Source of the DNA: Qipengyuania citrea
GTDB taxonomy: Bacteria > Pseudomonadota > Alphaproteobacteria > Sphingomonadales > Sphingomonadaceae
Length of the DNA stretch: 64,000 nucleotides
Direction of reading: 5' to 3'
Assembly: GCF_009828015.1 (NCBI RefSeq)
Contig: NZ_WTYG01000002.1
Span: forward strand, 310,001-374,000
How positions within the stretch are numbered: the first letter of the stretch is position 1; each line of letters opens with the position of its first letter. Below, piece by piece: positions 53,996-63,118 of this stretch. The position numbers were made by a program, and so were the translations under genes. Below the pieces are notes generated by a model, which worked only from the letters and a program-made list of their open reading frames with translations, searched no databases and was not told where the DNA came from.

Positions 53996-55005
53996 GCCGC
54001 CTCGCGCTGCTGCTGGCGCTTCCGCTGACCGCCGCTTGCGCCCCCATGGCGCCAAGCGGCGATGCCCGCGCGCCGATATCCGGACAGCCGGTCGAGGGGG
54101 CGCTGTTCGTGGCCGGCAAGTTCGGCAACACGCTGACGAAGGTGGAGCTGGCATCGGGCGAAACCGCCGCGAGGGTTGCCAGCTGCGCCAATCCACACGA
54201 ACTCGCCACGTCGCCCGACGAAAGCCATCTCGCGCTTGCCTGCTATGGCGGGCGCACGGTCGATATCTTCCGGACGTCGGACCTCGGCAAGGTCGCCAGC
54301 GTGGATCTGGGCGAGGGCGCGCGGCCGCACGGGATCGTTTGGCATGCCAATGGCGATATCTATGCCACGGCGGAGGGGCGCCGCTCGATTTTCTGGATTC
54401 GCGATCCGCTCGGTGCGGCGGAGGCATTCGAATATGGTTCGGGGCAGGATGGCACGCATATGCTGGCGGTCGCGCCCGATGGCCGCCATGCCTGGACCAC
54501 CAACCTGGGTTCGCGCACGGTCAGCCTGATCGACCTCAAGACCCGGCGGGCCCCGCGTTCGGTTGAAGTGGGCGAGGAACCCGAGGGCATTGCGCTGGCG
54601 GATGATGGCGAAACGCTGTGGGTTTCGGCGCGCGGTTCGAATGCCGCGTTCACGCTCGATCCCGAGACGCTGGCGATACGGCAACGGATCGAAACCGGCG
54701 CCTTCCCCCTGCGGATCGTCGTCAGGCCGCAGGGCGATTACGCGGTCACCTCCGATCTTGCCGATGGCGGGCTGAGCGTGATCGATACCGCCACCGGCGA
54801 ACTGGACCGCAGCATTGCGGTGTCGAGCCCTGCCGAGGCCGAGGCGCGGACGCAGGTCACGATCCTGTTCTCCCCCGATGGCGAGCGGATCTACGTTGCC
54901 GAAACCACCGCGAACACCATTGTCGAGGTCGACTTCGCCAGCGGCCGTGTGCTGCGCCGCCTGCCCGGTGCCGGGGGCGGCGACGGCATCGCCATCATCG
55001 AATGA
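53989..55005 (+). CDS. YVTN-type beta-propeller lipoprotein
   Basis: 338 residues: signal and lipobox (LPLTAAC, Cys17), then seven-blade-like repeats with the YVTN/YncE rhythm ([67 protein letters not shown]). The family commonly serves as periplasmic binding scaffolds. It overlaps the M2 peptidase by 7 nt and the RimB-like gene by 4 nt, so all are co-translated. Confidence 0.85.
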   Translation: MVSRLALLLALPLTAACAPMAPSGDARAPISGQPVEGALFVAGKFGNTLTKVELASGETAARVASCANPHELATSPDESHLALACYGGRTVDIFRTSDLGKVASVDLGEGARPHGIVWHANGDIYATAEGRRSIFWIRDPLGAAEAFEYGSGQDGTHMLAVAPDGRHAWTTNLGSRTVSLIDLKTRRAPRSVEVGEEPEGIALADDGETLWVSARGSNAAFTLDPETLAIRQRIETGAFPLRIVVRPQGDYAVTSDLADGGLSVIDTATGELDRSIAVSSPAEAEARTQVTILFSPDGERIYVAETTANTIVEVDFASGRVLRRLPGAGGGDGIAIIE

Positions 55006-55466
55006 GCGCGAACCGCAAGCCCCTGCCGCCGATCGGCTGGCGCGAGCTGGTGCATCTGCCCGAGCTCGGCCTGCATTCCGTTCCGGCCAAGATCGATACC
55101 GGCGCGCGGACATCCTCGCTGCATGGAACCGTGCTCGCCGAATTCGAGCGGGACGGCGAGAAATACGTGCGTTTCGCGGTCGATTTCGAACGGCAGCACG
55201 TACGGCAGGTGTGCGAGGCGGTGCATGTCGATATCCGCGGCATCACCAGTTCGAATGGCGAAACGCAGCGCCGCTATGTTATCAAGACCCCGCTGAAGAT
55301 CGGCGACGTCGAGTTTCGCGCCGAACTCAGCCTCGCCGACCGGCGCGACATGCGTTTCCCGATGCTGATCGGGCGTTCGTCGCTGCGCCGCCGGTTCGTA
55401 GTGGACAGCGGCTATTCGTGGCTGCAAACGCCCGAAATGAAGGTCAAGAAAGGCCACAAACCATGA
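55002..55466 (+). CDS. rimB: RimB-like retropepsin-fold protease (ATP-dependent zinc protease family)
   Basis: 154 residues with an aspartic-protease triad motif at D32-T-G-A in [12 protein letters not shown], then a core [49 protein letters not shown], the pattern of the family once called 'ATP-dependent zinc protease' and now RimB in Pseudomonas, where it acts with RimK. It overlaps rimK as ATGA. Confidence 0.85.
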   Translation: MSANRKPLPPIGWRELVHLPELGLHSVPAKIDTGARTSSLHGTVLAEFERDGEKYVRFAVDFERQHVRQVCEAVHVDIRGITSSNGETQRRYVIKTPLKIGDVEFRAELSLADRRDMRFPMLIGRSSLRRRFVVDSGYSWLQTPEMKVKKGHKP

Positions 55467-56368
55467 AAATCGCGATGCTGGCGCGCAATCCCAATCTCTA
55501 TTCGCACCAGCGCCTGCAGCAGGCCGCCGAGGATCGCGGGCACCAGCTCGATATCCTCAACACCCTGCGCTGCACGGTGCATATCGCCAGTCACAAGCCC
55601 GAAGTCTTCTACAATGGCGAACCGTGCATCGGCTACGATGCGGTGATCCCGCGGATCGGCGCGTCGATCACCAATTACGGCCTCGCGATCCTGCGCCAGT
55701 TCGAGATGCGCGGATGCTGGCCGCTCAACGAAAGCGTGGCGATCGGGCGCAGCCGCGACAAGCTGCGCAGCATGCAGATCCTCGCCAAACACGGGCTGGG
55801 CCTGCCGCTGACCGCCTATGCCAACGACCCCAAGGCGGCGGAGGAGATCATCAAGGCGGTCAAGGGGCCGCCGGTGGTGATCAAGCTGCTGGAAGGCACG
55901 CAGGGCATCGGTGTCGTCCTCGCCGAAACGATGTCATCGGCCAAATCGGTGATCGAGGCGTTCCGCGGCGCCAACGTCAACATCCTCGTGCAGGAATTCA
56001 TCAAGGAAGCGGGCGGCACCGACATTCGCGCGCTGGTGGTCGGCGGCAAGGTGGTCGCGGCGATGAAACGCACCGGCGCGGCGGACGACTTCCGCAGCAA
56101 CCTGCACCGCGGCGGCAGCGCCGAGCTCATCAAGATCACGCCCGAAGAACGCTCGACCGCGGTGCGCGCCGCCAATCGCATGGGCCTCAACGTATGCGGT
56201 GTCGACATGCTGCGCAGCAACCACGGGCCGGTCATCATGGAGGTCAATTCCTCGCCCGGCCTCGAGGGGATCGAGAAGGCGACCGGCAAGGATATTGCCG
56301 GGCTGGTGATCGAGTTCATCGAGAAGAGTGCGCGCGACGGCAAGACCAAGACGAAGGGGCGGGGCTGA
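55463..56368 (+). CDS. rimK: RimK-type alpha-L-glutamate ligase
   Basis: 301 residues, ATP-grasp: [71 protein letters not shown], and [14 protein letters not shown] ... [27 protein letters not shown]. coli RimK adds glutamates to the C-terminus of ribosomal protein S6. Substrate here is uncertain: the S6 in this window does not end in Glu-Glu. Last gene of the M2/propeller/RimB/RimK run. Confidence 0.92.
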   Translation: MKIAMLARNPNLYSHQRLQQAAEDRGHQLDILNTLRCTVHIASHKPEVFYNGEPCIGYDAVIPRIGASITNYGLAILRQFEMRGCWPLNESVAIGRSRDKLRSMQILAKHGLGLPLTAYANDPKAAEEIIKAVKGPPVVIKLLEGTQGIGVVLAETMSSAKSVIEAFRGANVNILVQEFIKEAGGTDIRALVVGGKVVAAMKRTGAADDFRSNLHRGGSAELIKITPEERSTAVRAANRMGLNVCGVDMLRSNHGPVIMEVNSSPGLEGIEKATGKDIAGLVIEFIEKSARDGKTKTKGRG

Positions 56369-56378
56369 CGCCAGAACT

Positions 56379-56404
56379 TGCGCTGATCGCGAATGGTCAG
56401 CGCA
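56379..56404. terminator. Hairpin between convergent rimK and hydrolase genes
   Basis: TGCGCTGA (56379-56386) pairs perfectly with TCAGCGCA (56397-56404), loop of 10 nt, 11 nt after the rimK stop. There is no T tract; termination is inferred from position. Confidence 0.4.
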
Positions 56405-56449
56405 CCGCGACGGCCGGTCTGAAATTGCCCTCTCTCGGCCGAGGCACTG

Positions 56450-57229
56450 TCAGTGCTCTGTCCCGGTGTCCGCCAAGCCAGCGATGTCCGCTTGCGTACG
56501 CTGCAGCAGCAGCGCCCGATCCGGCAGACGGTTCCACCCGTGGTCGGCATCGGGATAGCGGTACAGGACTGCGTTCTCCGACCAGATATCGGCGTATTTC
56601 TGCGCATATTCGAACGGCACGACCTCGTCCGCTTCGCCCTGGTGGACGAACACCTTGCCAGTAAAAGCGCCTAGCCCTGCGAAAGGGTCGAATGCCTCTG
56701 CCGTCTCGACGAAGCGCGGGCCGAGCGCCTGGCCCTTGAAATCGAACACGCCCGTATCGCGAAGCGGGTCCAGCGACTTGCCCTGGATCTGGCCGCTACG
56801 CACATCATCGACGAAAACCGCCGCGGCAGCCCAGAGTGTCAGACTTGCGAGATCGCCCGGACGCCGCGCAGCCAGGCATGCCGATTCCATGCCGCCAAGC
56901 GAATGACCGACAAGGTGCACCGGACCATTTCCGTCCGCGAGCACGTGATCGAGCATGGCGGATAGCTGGTCGAGTTCGTCCGGCACGGAGACATCGAGAA
57001 AGCGGCCGTCGCTTTCGCCATGGCCGAGACGGTCGAAGGCGAAGACCGTGCAACCCGAATTGGTCAGACCTCGTGCGAGATCGACAAACGCCCGGCCGAC
57101 GCCCGTGCGGGTGACGCCGAAGCCGTGGTTCAAGAGGACCTTCGCTCCGTTCGGGCGCGGCGCCGGGTAGCGCACTCCGGCGATGCGCTGAGATCGGAAA
57201 TCGATGCTGATGCTTTCGGGCCGAGACAT
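56450..57229 (-). CDS. Alpha/beta-fold hydrolase
   Basis: 259 residues: VLLNHGFGVTRTG, FAFDRLGHGESDG, nucleophile S110 in LVGHSLGGMES, a late acid in QGEADEVVPF and His in DADHGWNRLP. There is no signal peptide. A cytoplasmic esterase/lipase or peptidase-type enzyme; the substrate is unknown. Confidence 0.85.
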   Translation of the reverse strand: MSRPESISIDFRSQRIAGVRYPAPRPNGAKVLLNHGFGVTRTGVGRAFVDLARGLTNSGCTVFAFDRLGHGESDGRFLDVSVPDELDQLSAMLDHVLADGNGPVHLVGHSLGGMESACLAARRPGDLASLTLWAAAAVFVDDVRSGQIQGKSLDPLRDTGVFDFKGQALGPRFVETAEAFDPFAGLGAFTGKVFVHQGEADEVVPFEYAQKYADIWSENAVLYRYPDADHGWNRLPDRALLLQRTQADIAGLADTGTEH

Positions 57230-57369
57230 GGGATGATCCTGAACGGGCGGGCGCGCGGCGCAGGTGCTGGCCTATTGCATACGCGCAGGGCCGAAGGTCG
57301 ATCCTTCAGGCTCGGCGGCATCGGGGTAGCGGACGCCCGAGGCGCACGACGTGTCAGCCGGTTTACTCG

Positions 57370-58140
57370 TCACGCATTGCGCGCCATCAGCCCGCCGTCC
57401 ACCGGGATCACCGCGCCGGTAATGTAGCTCGCCGCGGGGAGTACGAGCGATAGCGTCACATGCGCGACTTCTTCCGGGTCGCCATAGCGCTTCAGTGCCG
57501 TCCGCCGCTTGGCATAGATCACCTTGTGTTCGTCGGGCACTGCATCGGTCATCGCGGTGCGGATCGGCCCGGGACAGATGCAGTTTACCGTGATGGCTTC
57601 GGGCCCGAGATCGACCGCCAGCCCGCGGGTAAGGCCGACCACGCCCGACTTGGCCGCGACATAGGGCGTGTCGCCGGGCGTCGCACCGAGACCTTCGGTG
57701 CTGGCGACGTTGACGATCCGTGCGGCATCGCTTTTCCGCAGATGCGGGAGCGCGGCGCGAACCATGCGCTGCTGCGCGGTCAGCATCACGGCCAGTGCGC
57801 GGTGCCAGGTCTCCTCATAGGCATCGTCTTCGAGTGCGCAGAAGCTCGAGATGCCGGCATTGTTGACGAGTATGTCGATTCCGCCGAAATCCGCTGCGAC
57901 CTGCGCCACGACCTGCGCAATCGCATCCGCGTCCGATACGTCGAGCGCATAGGCGCGCGCGCCGTCCCCGCACGCTGCCGCCACAGTTTGGCATCCGGCG
58001 ATATCGAGATCGGTCACCGCGACGCGCGCGCCTTCCTTTGCCAGCAGCATCGCGGTTGCGCGGCCCATGCCGCTGGCGGCCCCGGTGACGATGGCGACCC
58101 GGCCCGCGACCGAGCGCGAGCGATTGGGTGTTGTGGTCAT
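57370..58140 (-). CDS. Short-chain dehydrogenase/reductase
   Basis: 256 residues of classical SDR: cofactor loop T19-G-A-A-S-G-M-G26, D45 at the end of beta-2 (TDLDI, suggesting NAD preference), NNAG (93-96), and the S147 / Y160-x3-K164 triad, with the C-terminal PVDGGLMA of FabG-like enzymes. The substrate is unknown. It lies 141 nt upstream of the hydrolase gene on the same strand. Confidence 0.88.
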   Translation of the reverse strand: MTTTPNRSRSVAGRVAIVTGAASGMGRATAMLLAKEGARVAVTDLDIAGCQTVAAACGDGARAYALDVSDADAIAQVVAQVAADFGGIDILVNNAGISSFCALEDDAYEETWHRALAVMLTAQQRMVRAALPHLRKSDAARIVNVASTEGLGATPGDTPYVAAKSGVVGLTRGLAVDLGPEAITVNCICPGPIRTAMTDAVPDEHKVIYAKRRTALKRYGDPEEVAHVTLSLVLPAASYITGAVIPVDGGLMARNA

Positions 58141-58202
58141 GCGATCAATGTCCTCCCCGACAGCAGGCTATCGAAGAATGGCATCGCCGTCACGGCCGCC
58201 AA

Positions 58203-59687
58203 TCAGGCGGCCTTGATACTGGCAACGAAGTCGCCGGCCGATCGCTCGAGCGAATGGATGGTCTCGAGCAGCGCTTTCACGTTCTGCCGGGCATCGCCGG
58301 ACAGCTTCTGGGTGGTGCTTGCGCGGTTCGCCAGGACGGCGCTGTTGTGGGCCATCTGTTCGGTGCCCGCAGCGGTGTCGCCCATGGTCTGTTCGATGCT
58401 GGAGGTCGCCGCCCGCTGGCTGTCGACATCGCTGCGTACCGTCATCGCCGATCTGGCGAGTTCGGCGATTGCCCCGCTGAGCTTGCCGAAGCTGTTCTCC
58501 GCTTCGCCGGTGCCCTTGCTGATGCCCGAGAGCAGGTCCTCAATCTCGCGCGTGGCACGTGCGGCCTGCGCGGCGAGCTGCTTGACCTCCTGCGCCACCA
58601 CGGCGAAACCCTTGCCGGCATCCCCTGCGCTGGCGGCCTCGATCGTGGCATTGAGCGCGAGCAAATTGGTCATTTCGGCAATTTCCGCGATCGAACGCGT
58701 CGCATCGCCGATGGTCTTCGACTGGTTGGCAAGCGATCGGACCGCGTCGCCGCCGGTTTCGGTGCGCGTTCCTGCCTCGCTGGCAAGCTCGTCCTGGCGA
58801 CCGGCGGTCACTGCGATGTTGCCGATCGAACGGGACAATTCGGTAACGCTGCCGGCCACCGCATCGATGGCATTGGATACCTGCGAGGCAGCTGCGGCGA
58901 CTTCGCCTGCCTGCTGCCCGGTGTCGCGCGCATTCTCGTCCAGCGAATGCATCACCTCGTCCAGCGCGCGAGCGCTCTTGGCCACCGCCATCGTGACTTC
59001 GGAAACCGAGCTTTCGAAATCGGCCGCGATCCGCAGCATGTCTTCGCGCCGACGGGCGGCGAGGTTGCTTTCCAGCCGGCTGCGTTCGGCGCGCTCCGAA
59101 TCGGCAAGGCGGAGCGCCTCTTCGGCAGACCGCGTGGCCTGTTCGCTTTCCGCCAGCGCAGAACCGATGCGCGTGATCAGCGAATTGAGCGTAGTGGCAA
59201 TATAGCACAATACGCCTGCTTCCAGCACTACGGCCAGCGCGTGGATGAACACCCGGTTCACACCTCCGCCACCGGAGAAGACCCAGCTGGGCGCGGCAAT
59301 CGACAGGATGAGGTGGTGCAGGGCGACGGTCGCCGCAGCGAGCAGGATCGGCCGGACATCGCACAGGATTGTCAGCGTCGCGATGGCGACGAAGAAATAC
59401 ATATGCATGTCGATCTGCCACGGGGCACCGCGCAGCGCGTAAAGCATAAGCGCAGGCTGCAGCGCGGCCATGAGCGCGACCGCCATGCGTGCAGCGCTGT
59501 CGTAGCGGCGTTGCCAGGCCGCGATGGTCGGCAGCAGGTTCAGCAAGACGCTCGCGGCGAGTGCATGGAAGGCCTGCGTGCCCATTGCCGGGATCAGTGC
59601 GGCGAGGCTCAGCGAGGCAGCCCAGCCTGCGATCGCAATTCCTATCACGCCTTTGGTGCGCAGCGCATTGATTTCGTTATGTTCCAC
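58203..59687 (-). CDS. Methyl-accepting chemotaxis protein with six-helix membrane sensor
   Basis: 494 residues. Residues about 12-170 form six hydrophobic segments with short loops and no periplasmic sensing domain. The membrane part contains D93-x-H95-x-Y97 (DMHMYFF), H124-H125 and H149-x6-E156. A coiled linker without a recognisable HAMP domain leads to the signalling domain with hairpin about 335-370 ([14 protein letters not shown] / [12 protein letters not shown]). The start is GTG with GGAG 8 nt before. No cheA, cheW or flagellar genes are nearby, so it is an orphan receptor. Confidence 0.88.
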   Translation of the reverse strand: MEHNEINALRTKGVIGIAIAGWAASLSLAALIPAMGTQAFHALAASVLLNLLPTIAAWQRRYDSAARMAVALMAALQPALMLYALRGAPWQIDMHMYFFVAIATLTILCDVRPILLAAATVALHHLILSIAAPSWVFSGGGGVNRVFIHALAVVLEAGVLCYIATTLNSLITRIGSALAESEQATRSAEEALRLADSERAERSRLESNLAARRREDMLRIAADFESSVSEVTMAVAKSARALDEVMHSLDENARDTGQQAGEVAAAASQVSNAIDAVAGSVTELSRSIGNIAVTAGRQDELASEAGTRTETGGDAVRSLANQSKTIGDATRSIAEIAEMTNLLALNATIEAASAGDAGKGFAVVAQEVKQLAAQAARATREIEDLLSGISKGTGEAENSFGKLSGAIAELARSAMTVRSDVDSQRAATSSIEQTMGDTAAGTEQMAHNSAVLANRASTTQKLSGDARQNVKALLETIHSLERSAGDFVASIKAA

Positions 59688-60030
59688 TGACTGCTCCGGT
59701 GCAGCCGCCCTGCGGGACGGCGAGAACGAGGATGCCGTGCTCGAAGAGAAGCTCGGAAAGCGGCGGACGTGCGCCCTGCATCACATAACCACCGCCCAGC
59801 GCGGTGCGGGCGACAGCGCGCCGCCCGTCCTGAAACACGATTCCGGGCAAGGCCCGGTCCGCCGCAGGAGATATGGGGTAGAATGCCAATTGGCCGAAAG
59901 CCGGCGGCGCGAGCAGCAGGCCGCCGACCGCGCCGATCGCGATTACAGCCTGGGACAATCCCAGCAATCGGCGCGGCTTCGGCTTGGATTCGGGCTTCGC
60001 GATATACATCGCGATGGCTGGTGGCAGCAA
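59677..60030 (-). CDS. Small exported protein, function unknown
   Basis: About 117 residues: a basic N-terminus ([12 protein letters not shown]), one hydrophobic segment ([18 protein letters not shown]), then a mature part [39 protein letters not shown]...[12 protein letters not shown]. Start uncertain: TTG 60030 lies close to a GGGGAGG ribosome site, CTG 60027 has better spacing, and ATG 60009 has none. It overlaps the chemoreceptor gene by 11 nt, so they may be coupled. No named family. Confidence 0.6.
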   Translation of the reverse strand: MLPPAIAMYIAKPESKPKPRRLLGLSQAVIAIGAVGGLLLAPPAFGQLAFYPISPAADRALPGIVFQDGRRAVARTALGGGYVMQGARPPLSELLFEHGILVLAVPQGGCTGAVSGT

Positions 60031-60076
60031 ATCCTCCCCAAGCCGTTAACCTTGATGCCGCGGTTTTCCCAAGGGC

Positions 60077-61516
60077 CTATCTGAACGGCGGCTCGTTGAA
60101 CGCGCGCAGCTTGCGGCTGTGGAGGCGGGGGCCTTCTTCGCGCAGCCGCTTGCAGGCATTCACCCCGATCTGGAGATGCGCGGCAATCGCTTCTTCGTAG
60201 AAGGCATTGGCTTGTCCGGGCAGCTTGATCTCGCCATGCAGGGGCTTGTCCGAAACGCACAGCAAGGTGCCGTAGGGGACGCGGAAGCGATAACCCTGGC
60301 CCGCGATGGTGGCGCTTTCCATGTCCACGCCGACCGCGCGGCTCAGGCTCATGCGCTTGGCCGACTGCGTGAAGCGCAGCTCCCAGTTGCGATCGTCGGT
60401 CGTGACCACCGTACCGGTGCGCATCCGCTTCTTGAGATCGGCACCATGTTCGCCCGAGACCGCTTCGGCCGCACCCGCCAGCGCCTGCTGCACTTCGGCG
60501 ATCGCGGGAAGCGGGATTTCCGGCGGCAGCACCGGGTCGAGCACGTGGTCGTCGCGCAGATAGGCATGCGCCAGGACGTAGTCGCCGATCTTCTGGCTGG
60601 GGCGCAGACCGCCGCAGTGCCCGATCATCAGCCATGCTTCGGGCCGCAGCACCGCAAGGTGATCGCAGATCGTCTTGGCGTTGGACGGGCCGACGCCGAT
60701 ATTGACCAGCGTGATCCCTTCGCGATTGGGGCCGACGAGGTGGTAGGCGGGCATCTGGTGCCGGCGCCATGCGGTGTCGGACAGCTGCGCGCGCGCATTA
60801 TCGGTCTGTTCGGTAAGCATCATGCCCCCGGCACCGGCCAGTGCGGTGTAGCCGTTGGAGCCCAGCTGCGCGCCCGCCCAGTCCACGAATTCATCGACAT
60901 AGCGATGATAATTGGTGAACAGGATGAAGCGCTGGAAGTGGTCGGTGCTGGTCCCGGTGTAATGCGCCAGCCGGGCCAGGCTGAAATCGGTCCGCAACCC
61001 GTCGAACAGCGACAGCGGGATCGGGTCGTCATCGTTTTCGAGCACGATACCATCGGCCAGCTCGTCGCCGATATCGGCCAGTTCGGTCGAGGGGAAATGC
61101 CGCGCGATCAGATTGGGGTCGACGCCTGCCAGCTCGGCCCCGGCGCCCCCGTCGAGGACATAGGGGAAGGGGATCTCCTGTTTCGAGGAACCGACTTCGA
61201 GTTCGACCTCGTAATTCTCGCTGATCAGTTCGAGCTGCTCGCGCAGATAGTCGCGAAACAGCTCCGGGCGGGTGACCGTGGTGGTGTACAGCCCGGGCGC
61301 ATTGAGACGGCCGAACGCGCGGTTGCGGTCGGCAGGCTGGTCGCCTCCGCGAAAGCGCAGCCGCAATTCGGGATAGGCATAGCTGCCGTTGTGGCGCCGT
61401 TCGGGCGCGGGAAGCTCGCGTTCGCGGCCGAAGGCGATCACGTCCTCGCGGAGCCGCTCGACGGCAGCGTCGTAGATTTTCTCGAGCCGGTCGAGCGTCT
61501 GTTCGATGGATTCCAT
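60077..61516 (-). CDS. amn: AMP nucleosidase
   Basis: Hydrolyses AMP to adenine and ribose-5-phosphate, regulating the adenylate pool. 479 residues: an N-terminal regulatory domain (about 1-190; YAYPELRLRF, GLYTTTVTRPELFRDYL) and a nucleoside-phosphorylase-like catalytic domain (NIGVGPSNAKTICDHLAVL, MIGHCGGLRPSQKIGDYVL, GVDMESATIAGQGYRFRVPYGTLLCVSDKP). Length matches E. coli Amn. AGGAG 8 nt before the ATG supports the start. Confidence 0.94.
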   Translation of the reverse strand: MESIEQTLDRLEKIYDAAVERLREDVIAFGRERELPAPERRHNGSYAYPELRLRFRGGDQPADRNRAFGRLNAPGLYTTTVTRPELFRDYLREQLELISENYEVELEVGSSKQEIPFPYVLDGGAGAELAGVDPNLIARHFPSTELADIGDELADGIVLENDDDPIPLSLFDGLRTDFSLARLAHYTGTSTDHFQRFILFTNYHRYVDEFVDWAGAQLGSNGYTALAGAGGMMLTEQTDNARAQLSDTAWRRHQMPAYHLVGPNREGITLVNIGVGPSNAKTICDHLAVLRPEAWLMIGHCGGLRPSQKIGDYVLAHAYLRDDHVLDPVLPPEIPLPAIAEVQQALAGAAEAVSGEHGADLKKRMRTGTVVTTDDRNWELRFTQSAKRMSLSRAVGVDMESATIAGQGYRFRVPYGTLLCVSDKPLHGEIKLPGQANAFYEEAIAAHLQIGVNACKRLREEGPRLHSRKLRAFNEPPFR

Positions 61517-61590
61517 GGGCGTTGCTCCTGCCTCTTGTTGTTTTAGGATTTGTGTCGCCCACCCACATAGGGTGCGCAGGCGGTTCTTAC

Positions 61591-61623
61591 AAAAAGGGCG
61601 CGGAGACCGAAGCCGCCGCGCCC
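61591..61623 (-). terminator. Rho-independent terminator after rplI
   Basis: GGGCGCGG (61596-61603) pairs with CCGCGCCC (61616-61623), followed on the minus strand by TTTTT (complement of 61591-61595), 29 nt after the rplI stop. Confidence 0.8.
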
Positions 61624-61652
61624 TGATTGTCGATCGCACGAAGCGACGAAGC

Positions 61653-62315
61653 TTACTCGCCTTCGGGCGCGGTCGCTTCGATCTTGGCTTCGGTCTCGCT
61701 CATGCCTTCGGGCGTGCTGATGCCGTCTTCGAGCATGTCGGCGGGGATTTCACCCGGTTCGAGCGTCGGGTCGGTCCGGTTCGCTTCGGCCTGTTCTTCG
61801 ATCTCGCGCTGCTCGTCTTCGAACATCTGCGCCATCACGTCGATACCCTGGCTCTGCAGTTCGGCTTCATCGTCGCTGCGAGCGACGTTGGCCTTGATCG
61901 TGACCGAGACCTCGGGGTGCAGGTCGATGCGGACTTCATGCATGCCGATCGCCTTGATCGGGTCACCCATGATGACCTGCTTCTTGTCGATCTCGTGGCC
62001 CTTTTCGGCCAGCGACGCGGCGATGTCGCGCACGTTGACCGAACCATAAAGCTGGCCAGTGTTCGACGCGGCACGGATCAGTACGATTTCTTCGCCCTGG
62101 ACCTTCTCGCCGGACTTTTCGGCTTCGCTGCGACGTTCCGCGTTTTCCTTTTCCAGGCGGTCGCGGTTCGCTTCGAAGACCTTCTTGTTGGCTTCGTTGG
62201 CGCGCAATGCCTTCTTCTGCGGGAGCAGGAAGTTGCGGGCATAGCCGTCCTTCACGGTGACGACGTCACCGATCGAGCCGAGCTTTTCGATCCTCTGAAG
62301 GAGAATGATATCCAT
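61653..62315 (-). CDS. rplI: 50S ribosomal protein L9 with acidic tail
   Basis: 220 residues. L9 proper (about 1-150): [37 protein letters not shown], the long connecting helix, and [16 protein letters not shown] / [16 protein letters not shown] further about 70 acidic residues ([27 protein letters not shown] ... PEGE) make it much longer than E. coli L9 (149). Last gene of the rpsF-rpsR-rplI operon. Confidence 0.96.
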   Translation of the reverse strand: MDIILLQRIEKLGSIGDVVTVKDGYARNFLLPQKKALRANEANKKVFEANRDRLEKENAERRSEAEKSGEKVQGEEIVLIRAASNTGQLYGSVNVRDIAASLAEKGHEIDKKQVIMGDPIKAIGMHEVRIDLHPEVSVTIKANVARSDDEAELQSQGIDVMAQMFEDEQREIEEQAEANRTDPTLEPGEIPADMLEDGISTPEGMSETEAKIEATAPEGE

Positions 62316-62326
62316 GATTATTCCCC

Positions 62327-62551
62327 TTACTTCACGATGTACGGCAGCAGGCCGATGTGACGGGCGCGCTTGATGGCCTTGGCCAGTTCACGCTGCTTCT
62401 TTGCGCTGACGGCGGTGATGCGGCTGGGGACGATCTTGCCACGTTCGGACATGAAGCCCTGCAGCAGGCGGACGTCCTTGTAGTCGATCGTCGGGGCGTT
62501 CTTGCCCGAGAAGGGGCAGGACTTGCGGCGGCGGAAAAACGGGCGGGCCAT
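62327..62551 (-). CDS. rpsR: 30S ribosomal protein S18
   Basis: 74 residues: [20 protein letters not shown], then [50 protein letters not shown], typical of S18. The ATG shares one base with the rpsF stop (TGATG). Confidence 0.97.
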   Translation of the reverse strand: MARPFFRRRKSCPFSGKNAPTIDYKDVRLLQGFMSERGKIVPSRITAVSAKKQRELAKAIKRARHIGLLPYIVK

Positions 62552-62916
62552 CAGTTACGCTCCTCGCGGTCGCGGCGCTTCTTCGCATCGCGCTCGTTCT
62601 TGCGCATCATCACGCTCGGACCTTCTTCGTGCTCTTCGACACGGATGGTCATGTAACGGATGACGTCTTCATTGATGCGGGTCTGGCGCTCGAGCTCTTC
62701 CACGACGGCACCGGGGCCCTCGATGTTGAGCATCACGAAATGCGCCTTGCGGTTGCGGTCGATCTTGTAGGCGAGGTTCTTGAGGCCCCAGGTCTCCGTC
62801 TTGGTGACCTTGCCTTCGTTCTTCTCGACAATCTCGGTAGCGGTGGCGGCGAGCTGGTCGACCTGAGCCTGGCTCAGGTCCTGTCGCGCCAGGAAAACAT
62901 GCTCGTATAGAGCCAT
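62551..62916 (-). CDS. rpsF: 30S ribosomal protein S6
   Basis: 121 residues: [67 protein letters not shown]. The C-terminus ends KRRDREERN, a basic/acidic tail not ending in Glu-Glu, unlike the E. coli protein that RimK modifies. First gene of the rpsF-rpsR-rplI operon. Confidence 0.97.
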   Translation of the reverse strand: MALYEHVFLARQDLSQAQVDQLAATATEIVEKNEGKVTKTETWGLKNLAYKIDRNRKAHFVMLNIEGPGAVVEELERQTRINEDVIRYMTIRVEEHEEGPSVMMRKNERDAKKRRDREERN

Positions 62917-63118
62917 GCCCTTGTCCTTTCACATGTGGCCGATCGCTGGCTTGTCCGCGGGATTGCGGGGCCCCTCCGGCTTTCTTCGAATCCCCGCCCA
63001 CAGGCAGGGGATGCGCGCACATAACGGGATTGGCGACGAATGCAAGCCAATCTCGGGGCTTGGCAGGGTGGAACCGGGCGGGCAGGGCGGCATTGGTTGG
63101 AAAACGAAGGAGTAGTGC

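Noticed and set aside
52124..54427. A 767-codon open frame on the minus strand opposite the M2 peptidase and propeller genes
   Set aside because: The opposite strand carries two well-supported genes; the antisense product has no recognisable motif.
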